From assembly GCF_003026355.1 (NCBI RefSeq), contig NZ_PYON01000006.1:62001-126000 (forward strand): DNA of 64,000 nucleotides, written 5' to 3'. Positions 27,839 through 36,030 of this stretch are shown here, one piece after another (the stretch's first letter is position 1; each line of letters begins with the position of its first letter). A program made the translations under genes and the position numbers. Below the pieces are notes generated by a model. That model saw only the letters and a list, made by a program, of their open reading frames with translations, had not been told where the DNA came from and ran no database searches. Source of the stretch: Photobacterium kishitanii (GTDB taxonomy: Bacteria > Pseudomonadota > Gammaproteobacteria > Enterobacterales > Vibrionaceae).

Positions 27839-27952
27839 ATATGCAAGAATCCCCAATAAAATAGCCTCACTGAGTGCACTAGTTTGTTATTATTCCCACA
27901 ACGGCTATCATAGCGATCATTAACGCATTAACGTTTTCAAAAGGCATTCAAT

Positions 27953-28546
27953 ATGAGCAAACTGGTACTGGCTACAGGTAATCAAGGCAAAGTAAAAGAA
28001 ATGGCTTCCCTACTTGCTGACTTTGGGTTTGATGTCGTCGCTCAAAGCGATTTTAACGTTTCAGAAGTGGCAGAAACGGGGACTACTTTCATTGAAAATG
28101 CAATCATCAAAGCGCGTCATGCCGCTAAAGAAACAGGCTGCGCTGCGATTGCTGATGATTCTGGTCTTGAAGTTGATTTCCTTAACGGCGCTCCTGGTAT
28201 CTACTCGGCACGATTTGCCGGTGAAGGTGCTACTGATGCGGAAAATATTGATAAGCTATTAGCAGCAATGGACGGCGTTCCTGAAGCACAACGCAGTGCG
28301 CGTTTTCATTGTGTATTAGTGATGATGCGCCATGAAAATGATCCAACACCGTTAGTGTGTCATGGTTCATGGGAAGGCAGTATTTTAACTGAACGTCATG
28401 GTGATAATGGTTTTGGCTATGATCCAATTTTCTGGGTACCTGAAGATCAATGTGCTTCAGCACAGTTAGATCCGAGTCGCAAAAAGCAACTGTCACACCG
28501 TGGTAAAGCGCTCCAACAACTTTTCAGTGCACTAAAGGCTAACTAA
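27953..28546 (+). CDS. rdgB: XTP/dITP pyrophosphatase (RdgB/HAM1)
   Basis: Cleaves non-canonical purine triphosphates (dITP, XTP, dHAPTP) and so keeps damaged bases out of nucleic acids. It has 197 residues. The motifs are [12 protein letters not shown] at the N-terminus, [30 protein letters not shown] and [10 protein letters not shown] at the C-terminus. The stop overlaps the hemW start by one base (TAATG), the conserved rdgB-hemW pair. Confidence 0.97.
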   Translation: MSKLVLATGNQGKVKEMASLLADFGFDVVAQSDFNVSEVAETGTTFIENAIIKARHAAKETGCAAIADDSGLEVDFLNGAPGIYSARFAGEGATDAENIDKLLAAMDGVPEAQRSARFHCVLVMMRHENDPTPLVCHGSWEGSILTERHGDNGFGYDPIFWVPEDQCASAQLDPSRKKQLSHRGKALQQLFSALKAN

Positions 28547-29706
28547 TGCTTGTTCCTCCACCACTCAGCTTATATGTTCACATTCCTTGGTGTGTCCAAA
28601 AATGCCCCTATTGCGACTTTAATTCGCACGCGCTAAAAACTGAATTGCCAGAACTGGATTATATTGATGCATTAATTGACGATCTAGAAACAGATCTGAT
28701 GGCATACCAATTAATCAACGGTCAACGACCACTGCATTCAATTTTTATTGGTGGTGGTACGCCAAGTTTAATCTCACCCTCTGAAATTGGTCGCTTATTA
28801 ACGGCAATTGAAGCGCGCATTCCATTTAGTGACAATATTGAAATCACTATGGAAGCTAACCCTGGCACAGTTGAAGCAGGACGTTTTGATGGTTATCGCC
28901 AAGCAGGTGTCAACCGAATTTCGATTGGTATTCAAAGTTTCCAAAATGACAAATTACAGCGTTTAGGCCGTATTCATGGTAGCCAAGAAGCAATTAAAGC
29001 AATTGAACTGGCTAAATCAGCCGGATTAAACAGTTTTAATACTGATCTCATGCATGGACTACCCGATCAATCTATCGCTGATGCGATCAGTGATCTCAAG
29101 CAAGCGATCGCACTTGATCCCCCGCATTTATCTTGGTATCAACTGACCATTGAACCGAATACTCTCTATTACTCAAAACCACCAACATTGCCTGATGACG
29201 ATGATTTATGGGATATTTTTGAGCAGGGCCATGCACTATTAACCGCCGCTGGTTATCAACAATATGAAATATCTGGCTACAGCAAACCCGATAAGCAATG
29301 CCAACATAATCTTAATTATTGGCGTTTTGGTGATTACTTAGGTATTGGCTGTGGTGCCCATGGCAAGATCAGCTTTGATGATGGTCGTATCATTCGCACC
29401 GTCAAAGTGAAACATCCGCGTGGATATTTACAAGCTGATAAACCCTATTTAAGCCAGCAAATAGCTGTTGCCGATAATGAACGACCGTTTGAGTTTTTCA
29501 TGAATAGATTTCGATTATTAGAAGCTTGTCCAAAACAAGACTTCATCGATCGTACAGGCCTACCTCTATCGACAATTGAAGCTAATATCGATTGGGCAAT
29601 CGAGCAAAATTATTTACTCGATAATGGCGATCAATGGCAGATCACTGAACACGGAAAATTATTTTTAAATGACTTATTGGCGGCTTTTGTTGAAGATGAT
29701 GAGTAA
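28546..29706 (+). CDS. hemW: HemW, radical SAM heme chaperone (formerly HemN-like)
   Basis: A 386-residue radical SAM protein related to coproporphyrinogen III dehydrogenase but acting as a heme-binding chaperone for respiratory enzymes. The 4Fe-4S cluster motif C-x3-C-x2-C is seen in CVQKCPYCDFNSH. FIGGGTPSLI follows, then MEANPGTVE and ISIGIQSF. Its length and its place after rdgB fit HemW and not HemN. No own promoter space is left, so it is translated with rdgB. Confidence 0.96.
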   Translation: MLVPPPLSLYVHIPWCVQKCPYCDFNSHALKTELPELDYIDALIDDLETDLMAYQLINGQRPLHSIFIGGGTPSLISPSEIGRLLTAIEARIPFSDNIEITMEANPGTVEAGRFDGYRQAGVNRISIGIQSFQNDKLQRLGRIHGSQEAIKAIELAKSAGLNSFNTDLMHGLPDQSIADAISDLKQAIALDPPHLSWYQLTIEPNTLYYSKPPTLPDDDDLWDIFEQGHALLTAAGYQQYEISGYSKPDKQCQHNLNYWRFGDYLGIGCGAHGKISFDDGRIIRTVKVKHPRGYLQADKPYLSQQIAVADNERPFEFFMNRFRLLEACPKQDFIDRTGLPLSTIEANIDWAIEQNYLLDNGDQWQITEHGKLFLNDLLAAFVEDDE

Positions 29707-29741
29707 TTAAGCCCTATTATTGGTTATCAAAACCCAACCTC

Positions 29742-29777
29742 AAAAAAAGCGATCTCACCACTGTGAATCGCTTTTTT
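29742..29777 (+). terminator. Terminator of rdgB-hemW
   Basis: The stem AAAAAAGCGAT/ATCGCTTTTTT carries a short inner stem TCAC/GTGA and a bulged C. It is flanked by A and T runs and may work in both directions. Confidence 0.85.
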
Positions 29778-29819
29778 ACTGTCTACCATCAAATTATGTT
29801 CCATCAAAAAATCGCAGCA

Positions 29820-30218
29820 TTATTCTAAACTAACGCTATGCCAATTTTTCAATGCTGGAATATGTTGTCGAATTTGATTTTCTTGATCAATACGTACCGC
29901 AGCAAAATCACATAACTGAGTATCAATTCGCTGACCATGAGATAATACATACGGTAAATCAGTAGCGATTATTTGATAATATTGCGCCAATAGGTGGCTT
30001 TGCTCAGGATTCAAATTTACTTTATGAATATCAAAATAAAGCTGACCATTATCTTTAATCGTAAACGTCTGCGTTTCGTGCTCTAGAATTAATTTTTCAT
30101 CGGTAAAACTCAGGTTGTTATGCCATAACGGCTGACACTCAACCGCTGCAACTGCTGAGCTGATACTTAGTCCGATTAATAATCCACACCCATTTTTTAT
30201 ATAAAGTTTAATCTTCAT
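29820..30218 (-). CDS. Small exported YggN-like (DUF2884) protein, short form
   Basis: A 132-residue protein with a signal peptide ending near AVAA at residue 25. The mature part (CQPLWHNNLSF..., FTIKDNGQLYFDIHKVNL, an LPY motif) resembles the N-terminal half of DUF2884/YggN periplasmic proteins, which are about 240 residues; the C-terminal half is missing. Two mature cysteines may pair. The ATG at 30218 has GGGG upstream. Starts further upstream would place 27 residues before the signal peptide and overlap glsB. In E. coli yggN also lies near trmB, which supports the assignment. Function is unknown. Confidence 0.55.
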   Translation of the reverse strand: MKIKLYIKNGCGLLIGLSISSAVAAVECQPLWHNNLSFTDEKLILEHETQTFTIKDNGQLYFDIHKVNLNPEQSHLLAQYYQIIATDLPYVLSHGQRIDTQLCDFAAVRIDQENQIRQHIPALKNWHSVSLE

Positions 30219-30279
30219 CAATAATACCCCACTTCCCTGTCCATAGTGGGTAGCGACATATTGCCTCAACAGATACCCA

Positions 30280-31200
30280 CTAAAAAATAGAACGTCCAAT
30301 CCGAGCTGATAATTTTTCTAATGCCGCAGTGCCTACCAAAGAATTACCCGATTGATCTAATTCTGGTGACCATACAGCAATGGTCATTTCTCCTGGTACA
30401 ATCGCAACAATGCCACCACCAACTCCTGATTTCCCTGGCATACCAACGCGATAAGCGAACTCCCCGGCGCCATCATATAGCCCACATGTCGCAAGCAATG
30501 CATTTATATGCTTACTTTGAGTTTGGCTAATAATTGGCGTATTTGCACCTAAAGGCTGACCTTTATTTGCTAAATAAGAAAATGTCCGTGCTAAATCAAC
30601 ACAACTCATCTTTAAGGCACAGTAGCTAAAGTAGTTATTAAGCACCGGCATAACTTCATTATTAAAATTGCCAAATGAACGCATTAAATAGGCAATTGAG
30701 GCATTACGATCACTGTGCTGCATTTCAGAGTTAGCCACAATTTTGTCGTATACAATCTGTGGGTTACAGGATAATTCACGCACTAATTCCAGCATTCGAT
30801 ATTGCGGTGCGCACAACCGACTATAAAGCATGTCAGAAATAACTATTGCGCCAGGGTTAATAAACGGATTACGCGGAATACCGTTTTCTAATTCAAGCTG
30901 AATCATTGAATTAAACGCCTGACCAGACGGCTCCTTACCGACTCGAGCCCATAATTCATCCGGCTCATAGAGTGCCATTGCTAAAGTTAGCGATAATACT
31001 TTGGAGATCGATTGAATAGAAAAGCTTTCTTGGCTATCGCCAGCTTGAATGATTTCACCATCGTTATAACACACAGCGATGCCTAATTTGCTGGCAGGCA
31101 CTTCAGCTAAAGCAGGAATATAATTAGCCACTTTTCCTTGACCAATCAAAGGTCTAACTTCATCTAAAATGCCATTGAGCAAGGTTTCTGTTGGCTTCAT
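30280..31200 (-). CDS. glsB: Glutaminase
   Basis: Hydrolyses glutamine to glutamate and ammonia. It is a serine-dependent beta-lactamase-like fold of 306 residues. The catalytic S-x-x-K is in [12 protein letters not shown], with conserved NPFINPGAI and the closing GKSGVGGGI. The ATG at 31200 (MKPTETLL) matches related proteins; longer frames add residues not seen in the family. GGAG lies a few bases upstream of the earlier in-frame ATG at 31209, so that start is possible too. It is the last full gene before the small exported protein gene on the same strand, 61 bp away. Confidence 0.95.
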   Translation of the reverse strand: MKPTETLLNGILDEVRPLIGQGKVANYIPALAEVPASKLGIAVCYNDGEIIQAGDSQESFSIQSISKVLSLTLAMALYEPDELWARVGKEPSGQAFNSMIQLELENGIPRNPFINPGAIVISDMLYSRLCAPQYRMLELVRELSCNPQIVYDKIVANSEMQHSDRNASIAYLMRSFGNFNNEVMPVLNNYFSYCALKMSCVDLARTFSYLANKGQPLGANTPIISQTQSKHINALLATCGLYDGAGEFAYRVGMPGKSGVGGGIVAIVPGEMTIAVWSPELDQSGNSLVGTAALEKLSARIGRSIF

Positions 31201-31217
31201 ATACTTCATCTCCAATA

Positions 31218-31244
31218 ACAAAAAAGCCAACAAAAGTTGGCTTT
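31218..31244 (-). terminator. Terminator of trmB
   Basis: The stem AAAGCCAAC/GTTGGCTTT with loop AAAA is followed, on the minus strand, by six T. It separates trmB from glsB, so glsB needs its own promoter in a very short space or read-through. Confidence 0.85.
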
Positions 31245-31304
31245 CTAAATAGATAACGCAATAACTGCTGTCACCCTAATCGATTGTCACAGCAATGTCT
31301 GCAA

Positions 31305-32042
31305 TTATTCAGTACGCATATACTTCATATCCCATACGCCATGACCTAGGCGATGACCACGTGCTTCAAACTTAGTTAAAGGACGATCTTCTGGGCGTGC
31401 AATGTAAGCGCCATCAGTTGCTGTATTTTTATAACCAGGCGCAGCATCCATCACTTCTACCATATGCTCTGCGTAATTTTCCCAATCCGTTGCCATATGG
31501 AAAATACCACCAATTTTAAGTTTCTTACGTAGCATTTGAGCAAATTCTGGTTGAACAATACGACGCTTATGGTGACGCGCTTTATGCCATGGGTCAGGGA
31601 AGAACAATTGCACCATATCAAGGCTGCCATCAGGGATCATGTGTTCAAACACTTCAACACCGTCATGACACATTACGCGAAGGTTGGTTAAATTAGCCGC
31701 TTCTGCGCCCATCAAACAATGACCAACACCTGGTGTATGTACTTCAATACCAACATAGTTTTTCTGTGGCGCAGCTTGTGCCATTTCAACCAATGATGCA
31801 CCCATGCCAAAACCAATTTCTAATACAACTGGCGCTTCACGATTAAAGACTTGTGTCCAGTCCAGCATTTCAGTGGCGAAATCAATACCCATAGCTGGCC
31901 AGTTCTTTTCGATCGCATGCTCTTGACCTTTGGTTAAACGGCCTTCACGACGAACAAAACTGCGGATCTTACGAACCATTTTGCCTTCATCGGTAAATTC
32001 AGTCAGGGTTACGTCACCTGACTTTTTTGAAACTTCGCTCAT
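31305..32042 (-). CDS. trmB: tRNA (guanine-46-N7)-methyltransferase
   Basis: Puts 7-methyl on G46 in the variable loop of many tRNAs using SAM. It has 245 residues. The motifs are [16 protein letters not shown] (SAM binding), [32 protein letters not shown] (the family signature) and the end [19 protein letters not shown]. It lies divergently from mutY with about 250 bp between the starts, as in many gammaproteobacteria. Confidence 0.97.
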   Translation of the reverse strand: MSEVSKKSGDVTLTEFTDEGKMVRKIRSFVRREGRLTKGQEHAIEKNWPAMGIDFATEMLDWTQVFNREAPVVLEIGFGMGASLVEMAQAAPQKNYVGIEVHTPGVGHCLMGAEAANLTNLRVMCHDGVEVFEHMIPDGSLDMVQLFFPDPWHKARHHKRRIVQPEFAQMLRKKLKIGGIFHMATDWENYAEHMVEVMDAAPGYKNTATDGAYIARPEDRPLTKFEARGHRLGHGVWDMKYMRTE

Positions 32043-32293
32043 GCTAACTATCCAAACAAAAAAAGAAACGGAGTGGCATTATCCAAAGTTATAGACTCAA
32101 TTCAAGTCTATCAATTGTGACAATAGCCAATTTATGATGCAATCATAGTCAATAACGTCATTATAGACGCCATTACATCGATGGCTTGCAGTATAAGGGA
32201 TCGTCCCCACGGACTCCAACTTTCCGCAAGCTCATTCCATAATAAAGCGCAACATGACATTTTTTAATGTCTATAGAGTAAAGTGAGCCCACC

Positions 32294-33346
32294 GTGAGTA
32301 CAGCTTTTTCCGACGCTATTTTAGCGTGGTATGATAAATTTGGCCGTAAAACCCTACCATGGCAGCACCAAAAGACCCCTTACAAAGTATGGTTATCAGA
32401 AATCATGTTGCAACAAACCCAAGTTGCCACCGTGATCCCTTACTTTGAACGCTTTATGACTCGCTTCCCGACGGTGGCAGATCTTGCCGCCGCAGAACAA
32501 GATGAAGTACTCCATTTATGGACGGGGTTAGGCTATTACGCGCGCGCTCGTAACCTTCACAAAGCTGCACAATTAATTGTAGCTCAACATAATGGTGAAT
32601 TTCCTACCACGATTGAAGAAGTAGAAGCACTGCCAGGCATCGGACGTTCAACTGCTGGCGCGGTATTATCGCTATCATTAAAACAACACCACCCGATTTT
32701 AGATGGCAATGTTAAACGTACTCTTGCCCGCTGCTATGCAATTGAAGGTTGGCCTGGTAAAAAACCGGTTGAAAATGCCTTATGGGAAATCGCCACTGCA
32801 AATACTCCCGCACTTGGTGTTGAACGTTATAACCAAGCGATGATGGATATGGGCGCTATGATTTGTACTCGTAGCAAACCTAAATGCGATTTATGCCCAA
32901 TTGAAGCCCAATGCCTTGCCAAAGCGCAACAACGCCAAACAGAATTTCCAGGTAAGAAACCCAAAAAAGTGATGCCAGAAAAACAAACTTGGTTCGCCAT
33001 TTTACGTTATGGCGACAAAGTCTGGTTAGAACAACGACCACAAAGCGGTATTTGGGGCGGCTTATGGTGCTTTCCACAACATGACACTGATGATCTTGAA
33101 GATTTGTTGTTGCAGCAACTGGGGCAGCCACAAACAATGATCACCAACCAACAGCAATTGATCGCGTTTCGGCACACATTTAGCCATTACCACCTTGATA
33201 TCGTACCGATATTGTTCACCTTGAACCAAATGCCTGATGTTATCCATCAACGTCAAGGACAATGGTATGATCTGCATGATCCAGCCAAGATTGGCCTTGC
33301 AGCCCCTGTGCAAAAGATCCTTGAGAGTTTGCTATACCCCCAATAA
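32294..33346 (+). CDS. mutY: A/G-specific adenine DNA glycosylase
   Basis: Removes adenine mispaired with 8-oxoguanine. It has 350 residues and begins with GTG at 32294; the protein [20 protein letters not shown] aligns with E. coli MutY from its start and no suitable ATG exists. The catalytic Glu is E36 in [10 protein letters not shown], the helix-hairpin-helix is [14 protein letters not shown], the Asp is in [11 protein letters not shown], and the 4Fe-4S motif C-x6-C-x2-C-x5-C is [17 protein letters not shown]. The C-terminal Nudix-like domain recognises 8-oxoG. Confidence 0.97.
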   Translation: MSTAFSDAILAWYDKFGRKTLPWQHQKTPYKVWLSEIMLQQTQVATVIPYFERFMTRFPTVADLAAAEQDEVLHLWTGLGYYARARNLHKAAQLIVAQHNGEFPTTIEEVEALPGIGRSTAGAVLSLSLKQHHPILDGNVKRTLARCYAIEGWPGKKPVENALWEIATANTPALGVERYNQAMMDMGAMICTRSKPKCDLCPIEAQCLAKAQQRQTEFPGKKPKKVMPEKQTWFAILRYGDKVWLEQRPQSGIWGGLWCFPQHDTDDLEDLLLQQLGQPQTMITNQQQLIAFRHTFSHYHLDIVPILFTLNQMPDVIHQRQGQWYDLHDPAKIGLAAPVQKILESLLYPQ

Positions 33347-33360
33347 TGAATAGGTTTATC

Positions 33361-33422
33361 ACTAGTTACATTTTTATGCTCACAATACACCATTTGTAGT
33401 GTCATTTTAAAATGTAACTAGT
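33361..33422. repeat. 14-bp perfect inverted repeat between mutY and nucleosidase gene
   Basis: The arms ACTAGTTACATTTT (33361-33374) and its exact complement (33409-33422) enclose 34 bases. There is no T-run after the right arm, so it is not a standard terminator. It lies 44 bp upstream of the exported nucleosidase gene. Confidence 0.6.
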
Positions 33423-33465
33423 TACTATCGCGGCCTTCTAATATTCTTATTTATTCACTTACCTT

Positions 33466-34227
33466 ATGAAAAAAATCGCATATTTATTCGCTGCCGTTCT
33501 AGCTAGTTGCTCTTTTTTTGCCTCCGCCACGCAAACGATTGCTATCGTTGGCGCAATGGATGCTGAAATCACCAATTTACTGCCACACATTAAAAATAAA
33601 CAAACTATCACCATCGGCCAACATCGCTATTATCAAGGTAATATTGGCTCACATTCAGTTATTGTGACCCGTTCAGGAGTCGGTAAAGTCAATGCCGCAG
33701 TAACCACGACAACCCTAATTCGTGAGTTTAAGGTTGATAAGTTAATTTTTACAGGCATTGCTGGGGCAGCTGCGCCTCAACTGTCACCAACAGATGTCGT
33801 GATCTCAACCGCCTTGGTTCAACATGATGTTGATTTAACTGTATTTGGTCAAAAGCCTGGTCACATGGATGGGTTTGATGACCGCTATTTTTATGCCAAT
33901 AGTGAACTAACAACTCAAGCATTTACAGCTGCACAGCAAGTGATTGGCCAACAAAAAGTTTTTAAAGGTATTATTGCTACCGGCGATCAATTTATTGCTA
34001 ATAAACAAAAAGTGAATTTTATTCATAATGAATTCAATGCGATGGCCATTGAAATGGAAGGAGCAGCAGTCGCACAAGTCGCCTTTATGTTTAATAAACC
34101 ATTTGTTGTAATTCGCACTATTTCAGATAAAGCTGATGGCTCGGCACATTTTGATTACCCTAAATTAAAACAAATAACGGCAGATAATTCAGTGGCTATC
34201 ACCTTAGCGATGTTAAACGCCCATTAA
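33466..34227 (+). CDS. Exported 5'-methylthioadenosine/S-adenosylhomocysteine nucleosidase
   Basis: A 253-residue MTA/SAH nucleosidase that splits the adenine off methylthioadenosine, S-adenosylhomocysteine and similar nucleosides. Catalytic residues are visible: E34 in GAMDAEI, E198 in IEMEGAA and D221 in TISDKADGSA. Unlike the normal cytosolic enzyme it carries an N-terminal export signal (MKKIAYLFAAVLASCSFFAS). It contains both a possible lipobox L12-A-S-C15 and a signal peptidase I site after residue 21. The protein should therefore act in the periplasm or on the outer membrane. A separate cytosolic paralogue is expected elsewhere in the genome. It is monocistronic with a terminator. Confidence 0.88.
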   Translation: MKKIAYLFAAVLASCSFFASATQTIAIVGAMDAEITNLLPHIKNKQTITIGQHRYYQGNIGSHSVIVTRSGVGKVNAAVTTTTLIREFKVDKLIFTGIAGAAAPQLSPTDVVISTALVQHDVDLTVFGQKPGHMDGFDDRYFYANSELTTQAFTAAQQVIGQQKVFKGIIATGDQFIANKQKVNFIHNEFNAMAIEMEGAAVAQVAFMFNKPFVVIRTISDKADGSAHFDYPKLKQITADNSVAITLAMLNAH

Positions 34228-34238
34228 TCCTTTTTTAG

Positions 34239-34268
34239 CGCGTAATCCATAGTGATTACGCGGTTTTT
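34239..34268 (+). terminator. Terminator of exported nucleosidase gene
   Basis: The stem CGCGTAATC/GATTACGCG with a 6-base loop is followed by five T. Confidence 0.9.
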
Positions 34269-34391
34269 ATTCCATTTTCGACCCTAGCCGCTACTTGCCT
34301 ACTCTGGTATAACTATTGTTATAAATACAGCAATTATAAGTTACGACGACTGTTGTCGTAGCTTAAATAATCAATGCATAAGGAATATTCC

Positions 34392-34664
34392 ATGAGCCGT
34401 ACTGTTTTTTGTGTCCGTCTACAGCAAGATGCTGAAGGTCTAGATTTTCAATTATACCCAGGCGAACTTGGTCAACGTATTTTTGATACTGTGTCAAAGC
34501 AAGCATGGGCACAGTGGCAAGCAAAACAAACTATGCTGATTAATGAAAAAAAACTTAATATGATGAACCCAGAACATCGCCAATTACTTGAGACTGAAAT
34601 GGTGAATTTTTTGTTTGAAGGTAAAGATGTGGTGATTGATGGTTATACACCACCAACAAAATAA
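34392..34664 (+). CDS. yggX: Probable Fe(2+)-trafficking protein YggX
   Basis: A 90-residue small acidic protein linked to protection of iron-sulfur clusters and oxidative stress resistance. It begins [19 protein letters not shown] with the conserved Cys at position 7. [16 protein letters not shown] and [12 protein letters not shown] are family hallmarks. The ATG at 34392 has AAGGAAT upstream; the ATG at 34374 adds six residues not seen in the family. In E. coli mutY, yggX and mltC lie together; here mutY and yggX are split by the nucleosidase gene and mltC is replaced by tRNA genes. Confidence 0.95.
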   Translation: MSRTVFCVRLQQDAEGLDFQLYPGELGQRIFDTVSKQAWAQWQAKQTMLINEKKLNMMNPEHRQLLETEMVNFLFEGKDVVIDGYTPPTK

Positions 34665-34793
34665 TATTGAGATCAAAGAGATATTCCGCCGTAACTCAAA
34701 CGGCGGAAAACATTAAAAAAAGTAAAAAATCACACCATAACGAACAAAAAGCCAACACTCGAACATAATAATCATTTTTTATTAAAAAAAGGG

Positions 34794-34822
34794 TTGACGA
34801 AAAGGCTCAAAACCCTTTTAAT
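34794..34822 (+). promoter_or_regulatory. Strong promoter of tRNA array with GC-rich discriminator
   Basis: TTGACG (34794-34799), a 17-base spacer, then TTTAAT (34817-34822), followed by AGCGCCCC. A GC-rich discriminator is typical of stringently controlled rRNA and tRNA promoters that respond to ppGpp and DksA; dksA lies 7 kb away. Confidence 0.8.
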
Positions 34823-34833
34823 AGCGCCCCGTT

Positions 34834-34909
34834 GCCTCGATAGCTCAGTCGGTAGAGCAGAGGATTGAAAATCCTCGTGTCGGTGGTTCGATTCCGCCTC
34901 GAGGCACCA
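34834..34909 (+). tRNA. tRNA-Phe (GAA), copy 1
   Basis: A 76-base cloverleaf: acceptor GCCTCGA/TCGAGGC, anticodon loop TTGAAAA with GAA, T-loop TTCGATT, encoded CCA. First gene of the array, just after the promoter. Confidence 0.97.
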
Positions 34910-34954
34910 TTTCTTCTCTTTTGAAGTGTGGTGCCAAGCAACGATAAAATCTGT

Positions 34955-35030
34955 TCCCTCTTAGTTCAGTTGGTAGAACGCCGGACTGTTAATCCGTATG
35001 TCACTGGTTCAAGTCCAGTAGAGGGAGCCA
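34955..35030 (+). tRNA. tRNA-Asn (GTT), copy 1
   Basis: A 76-base cloverleaf: acceptor TCCCTCT/AGAGGGA, anticodon loop CTGTTAA with GTT, encoded CCA. Confidence 0.97.
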
Positions 35031-35078
35031 CTATTTATTTCTTGGCTCAATAGAGCGGAGAGATTACAGAATTTATGT

Positions 35079-35154
<76 letters not shown>

Positions 35155-35209
35155 TTTATTCTCTTACTTCGGTAAGAAATGCAAAAATAGCAATTTGATT
35201 GCTGTGTTT

Positions 35210-35285
35210 GCCTCGATAGCTCAGTCGGTAGAGCAGAGGATTGAAAATCCTCGTGTCGGTGGTTCGATTCCGCCTCGAGGCACCA
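35210..35285 (+). tRNA. tRNA-Phe (GAA), copy 2
   Basis: Identical to copy 1 over the whole 76 bases. It starts the second unit, 376 bp after the first. Confidence 0.97.
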
Positions 35286-35329
35286 TATTAAAATTTGATA
35301 CGATGTGTCGTGTTGAATAAAAGAATAAT

Positions 35330-35405
35330 TCCCTCTTAGTTCAGTTGGTAGAACGCCGGACTGTTAATCCGTATGTCACTGGTTCAAGTCCAGTAGAGGG
35401 AGCCA
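35330..35405 (+). tRNA. tRNA-Asn (GTT), copy 2
   Basis: Identical to copy 1, 375 bp downstream of it. Confidence 0.97.
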
Positions 35406-35453
35406 ATTTTATTTCTTCGCTCAATAGAGTAAAGAGATACACCGAATATATGT

Positions 35454-35529
<76 letters not shown>

Positions 35530-35584
35530 TTTATTCTCTTACTTCGGTAAGAAATGCAAAAATAGCAATTTAATTGCTGTGTTT

Positions 35585-35660
35585 GCCTCGATAGCTCAGT
35601 CGGTAGAGCAGAGGATTGAAAATCCTCGTGTCGGTGGTTCGATTCCGCCTCGAGGCACCA
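35585..35660 (+). tRNA. tRNA-Phe (GAA), copy 3
   Basis: Identical to copies 1 and 2. The third unit lacks an Asn gene. Confidence 0.97.
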
Positions 35661-35706
35661 TATTAAAGATAATGAGTTATCTCATTATTTAAAAAGAATT
35701 TAGTGT

Positions 35707-35782
<76 letters not shown>

Positions 35783-35790
35783 TCTTTTGA

Positions 35791-35819
35791 AAGCCTCATC
35801 TTTGATGAGGCTTTTTTTT
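35791..35819 (+). terminator. Terminator of tRNA array
   Basis: The stem AAGCCTCATC/GATGAGGCTT with a 3-base loop is followed by eight T, 8 bp after the last tRNA. Confidence 0.93.
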
Positions 35820-35832
35820 CGTCTGAATAAAA

Positions 35833-35888
35833 GGTTCGAGGGTTCGAGGGTTCGAGGGTTCGAGGGTTCGAGGGTTCGAGGGTTCGAA
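35833..35888. repeat. Seven tandem copies of GGTTCGAG
   Basis: An 8-bp unit is repeated seven times without interruption; the last copy ends in GAA. GGTTCGA equals the T-arm/T-loop start of the neighbouring tRNA-Phe genes. It lies just after the array terminator in a gene-free stretch (35820-36030). A small ORF reading through it is only an artefact of the repeat. Confidence 0.9.
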
Positions 35889-36030
35889 ATTTTTCAACAC
35901 CCTCAACACGTTGTCAACAGTCATCTCATTACTTACAACTGCTCTTCCTCACTCCCCGTAACCTCGTCCTTGTTCTAGCCTATCTTTTGCTTCAGATCTT
36001 CCTCGCCCCTCGAAAACTCGCTTCTACTCT

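Noticed and set aside
34684..34708. Hairpin TTCCGCCG/CGGCGGAA after yggX
   Set aside because: A strong stem, but T-runs are lacking on both sides, so I do not call it a rho-independent terminator. It could still be an RNA end structure.
35787..35978. 63-residue ORF through the GGTTCGAG repeat
   Set aside because: It overlaps the tRNA terminator, has a repeated artefact peptide, and has no ribosome site.
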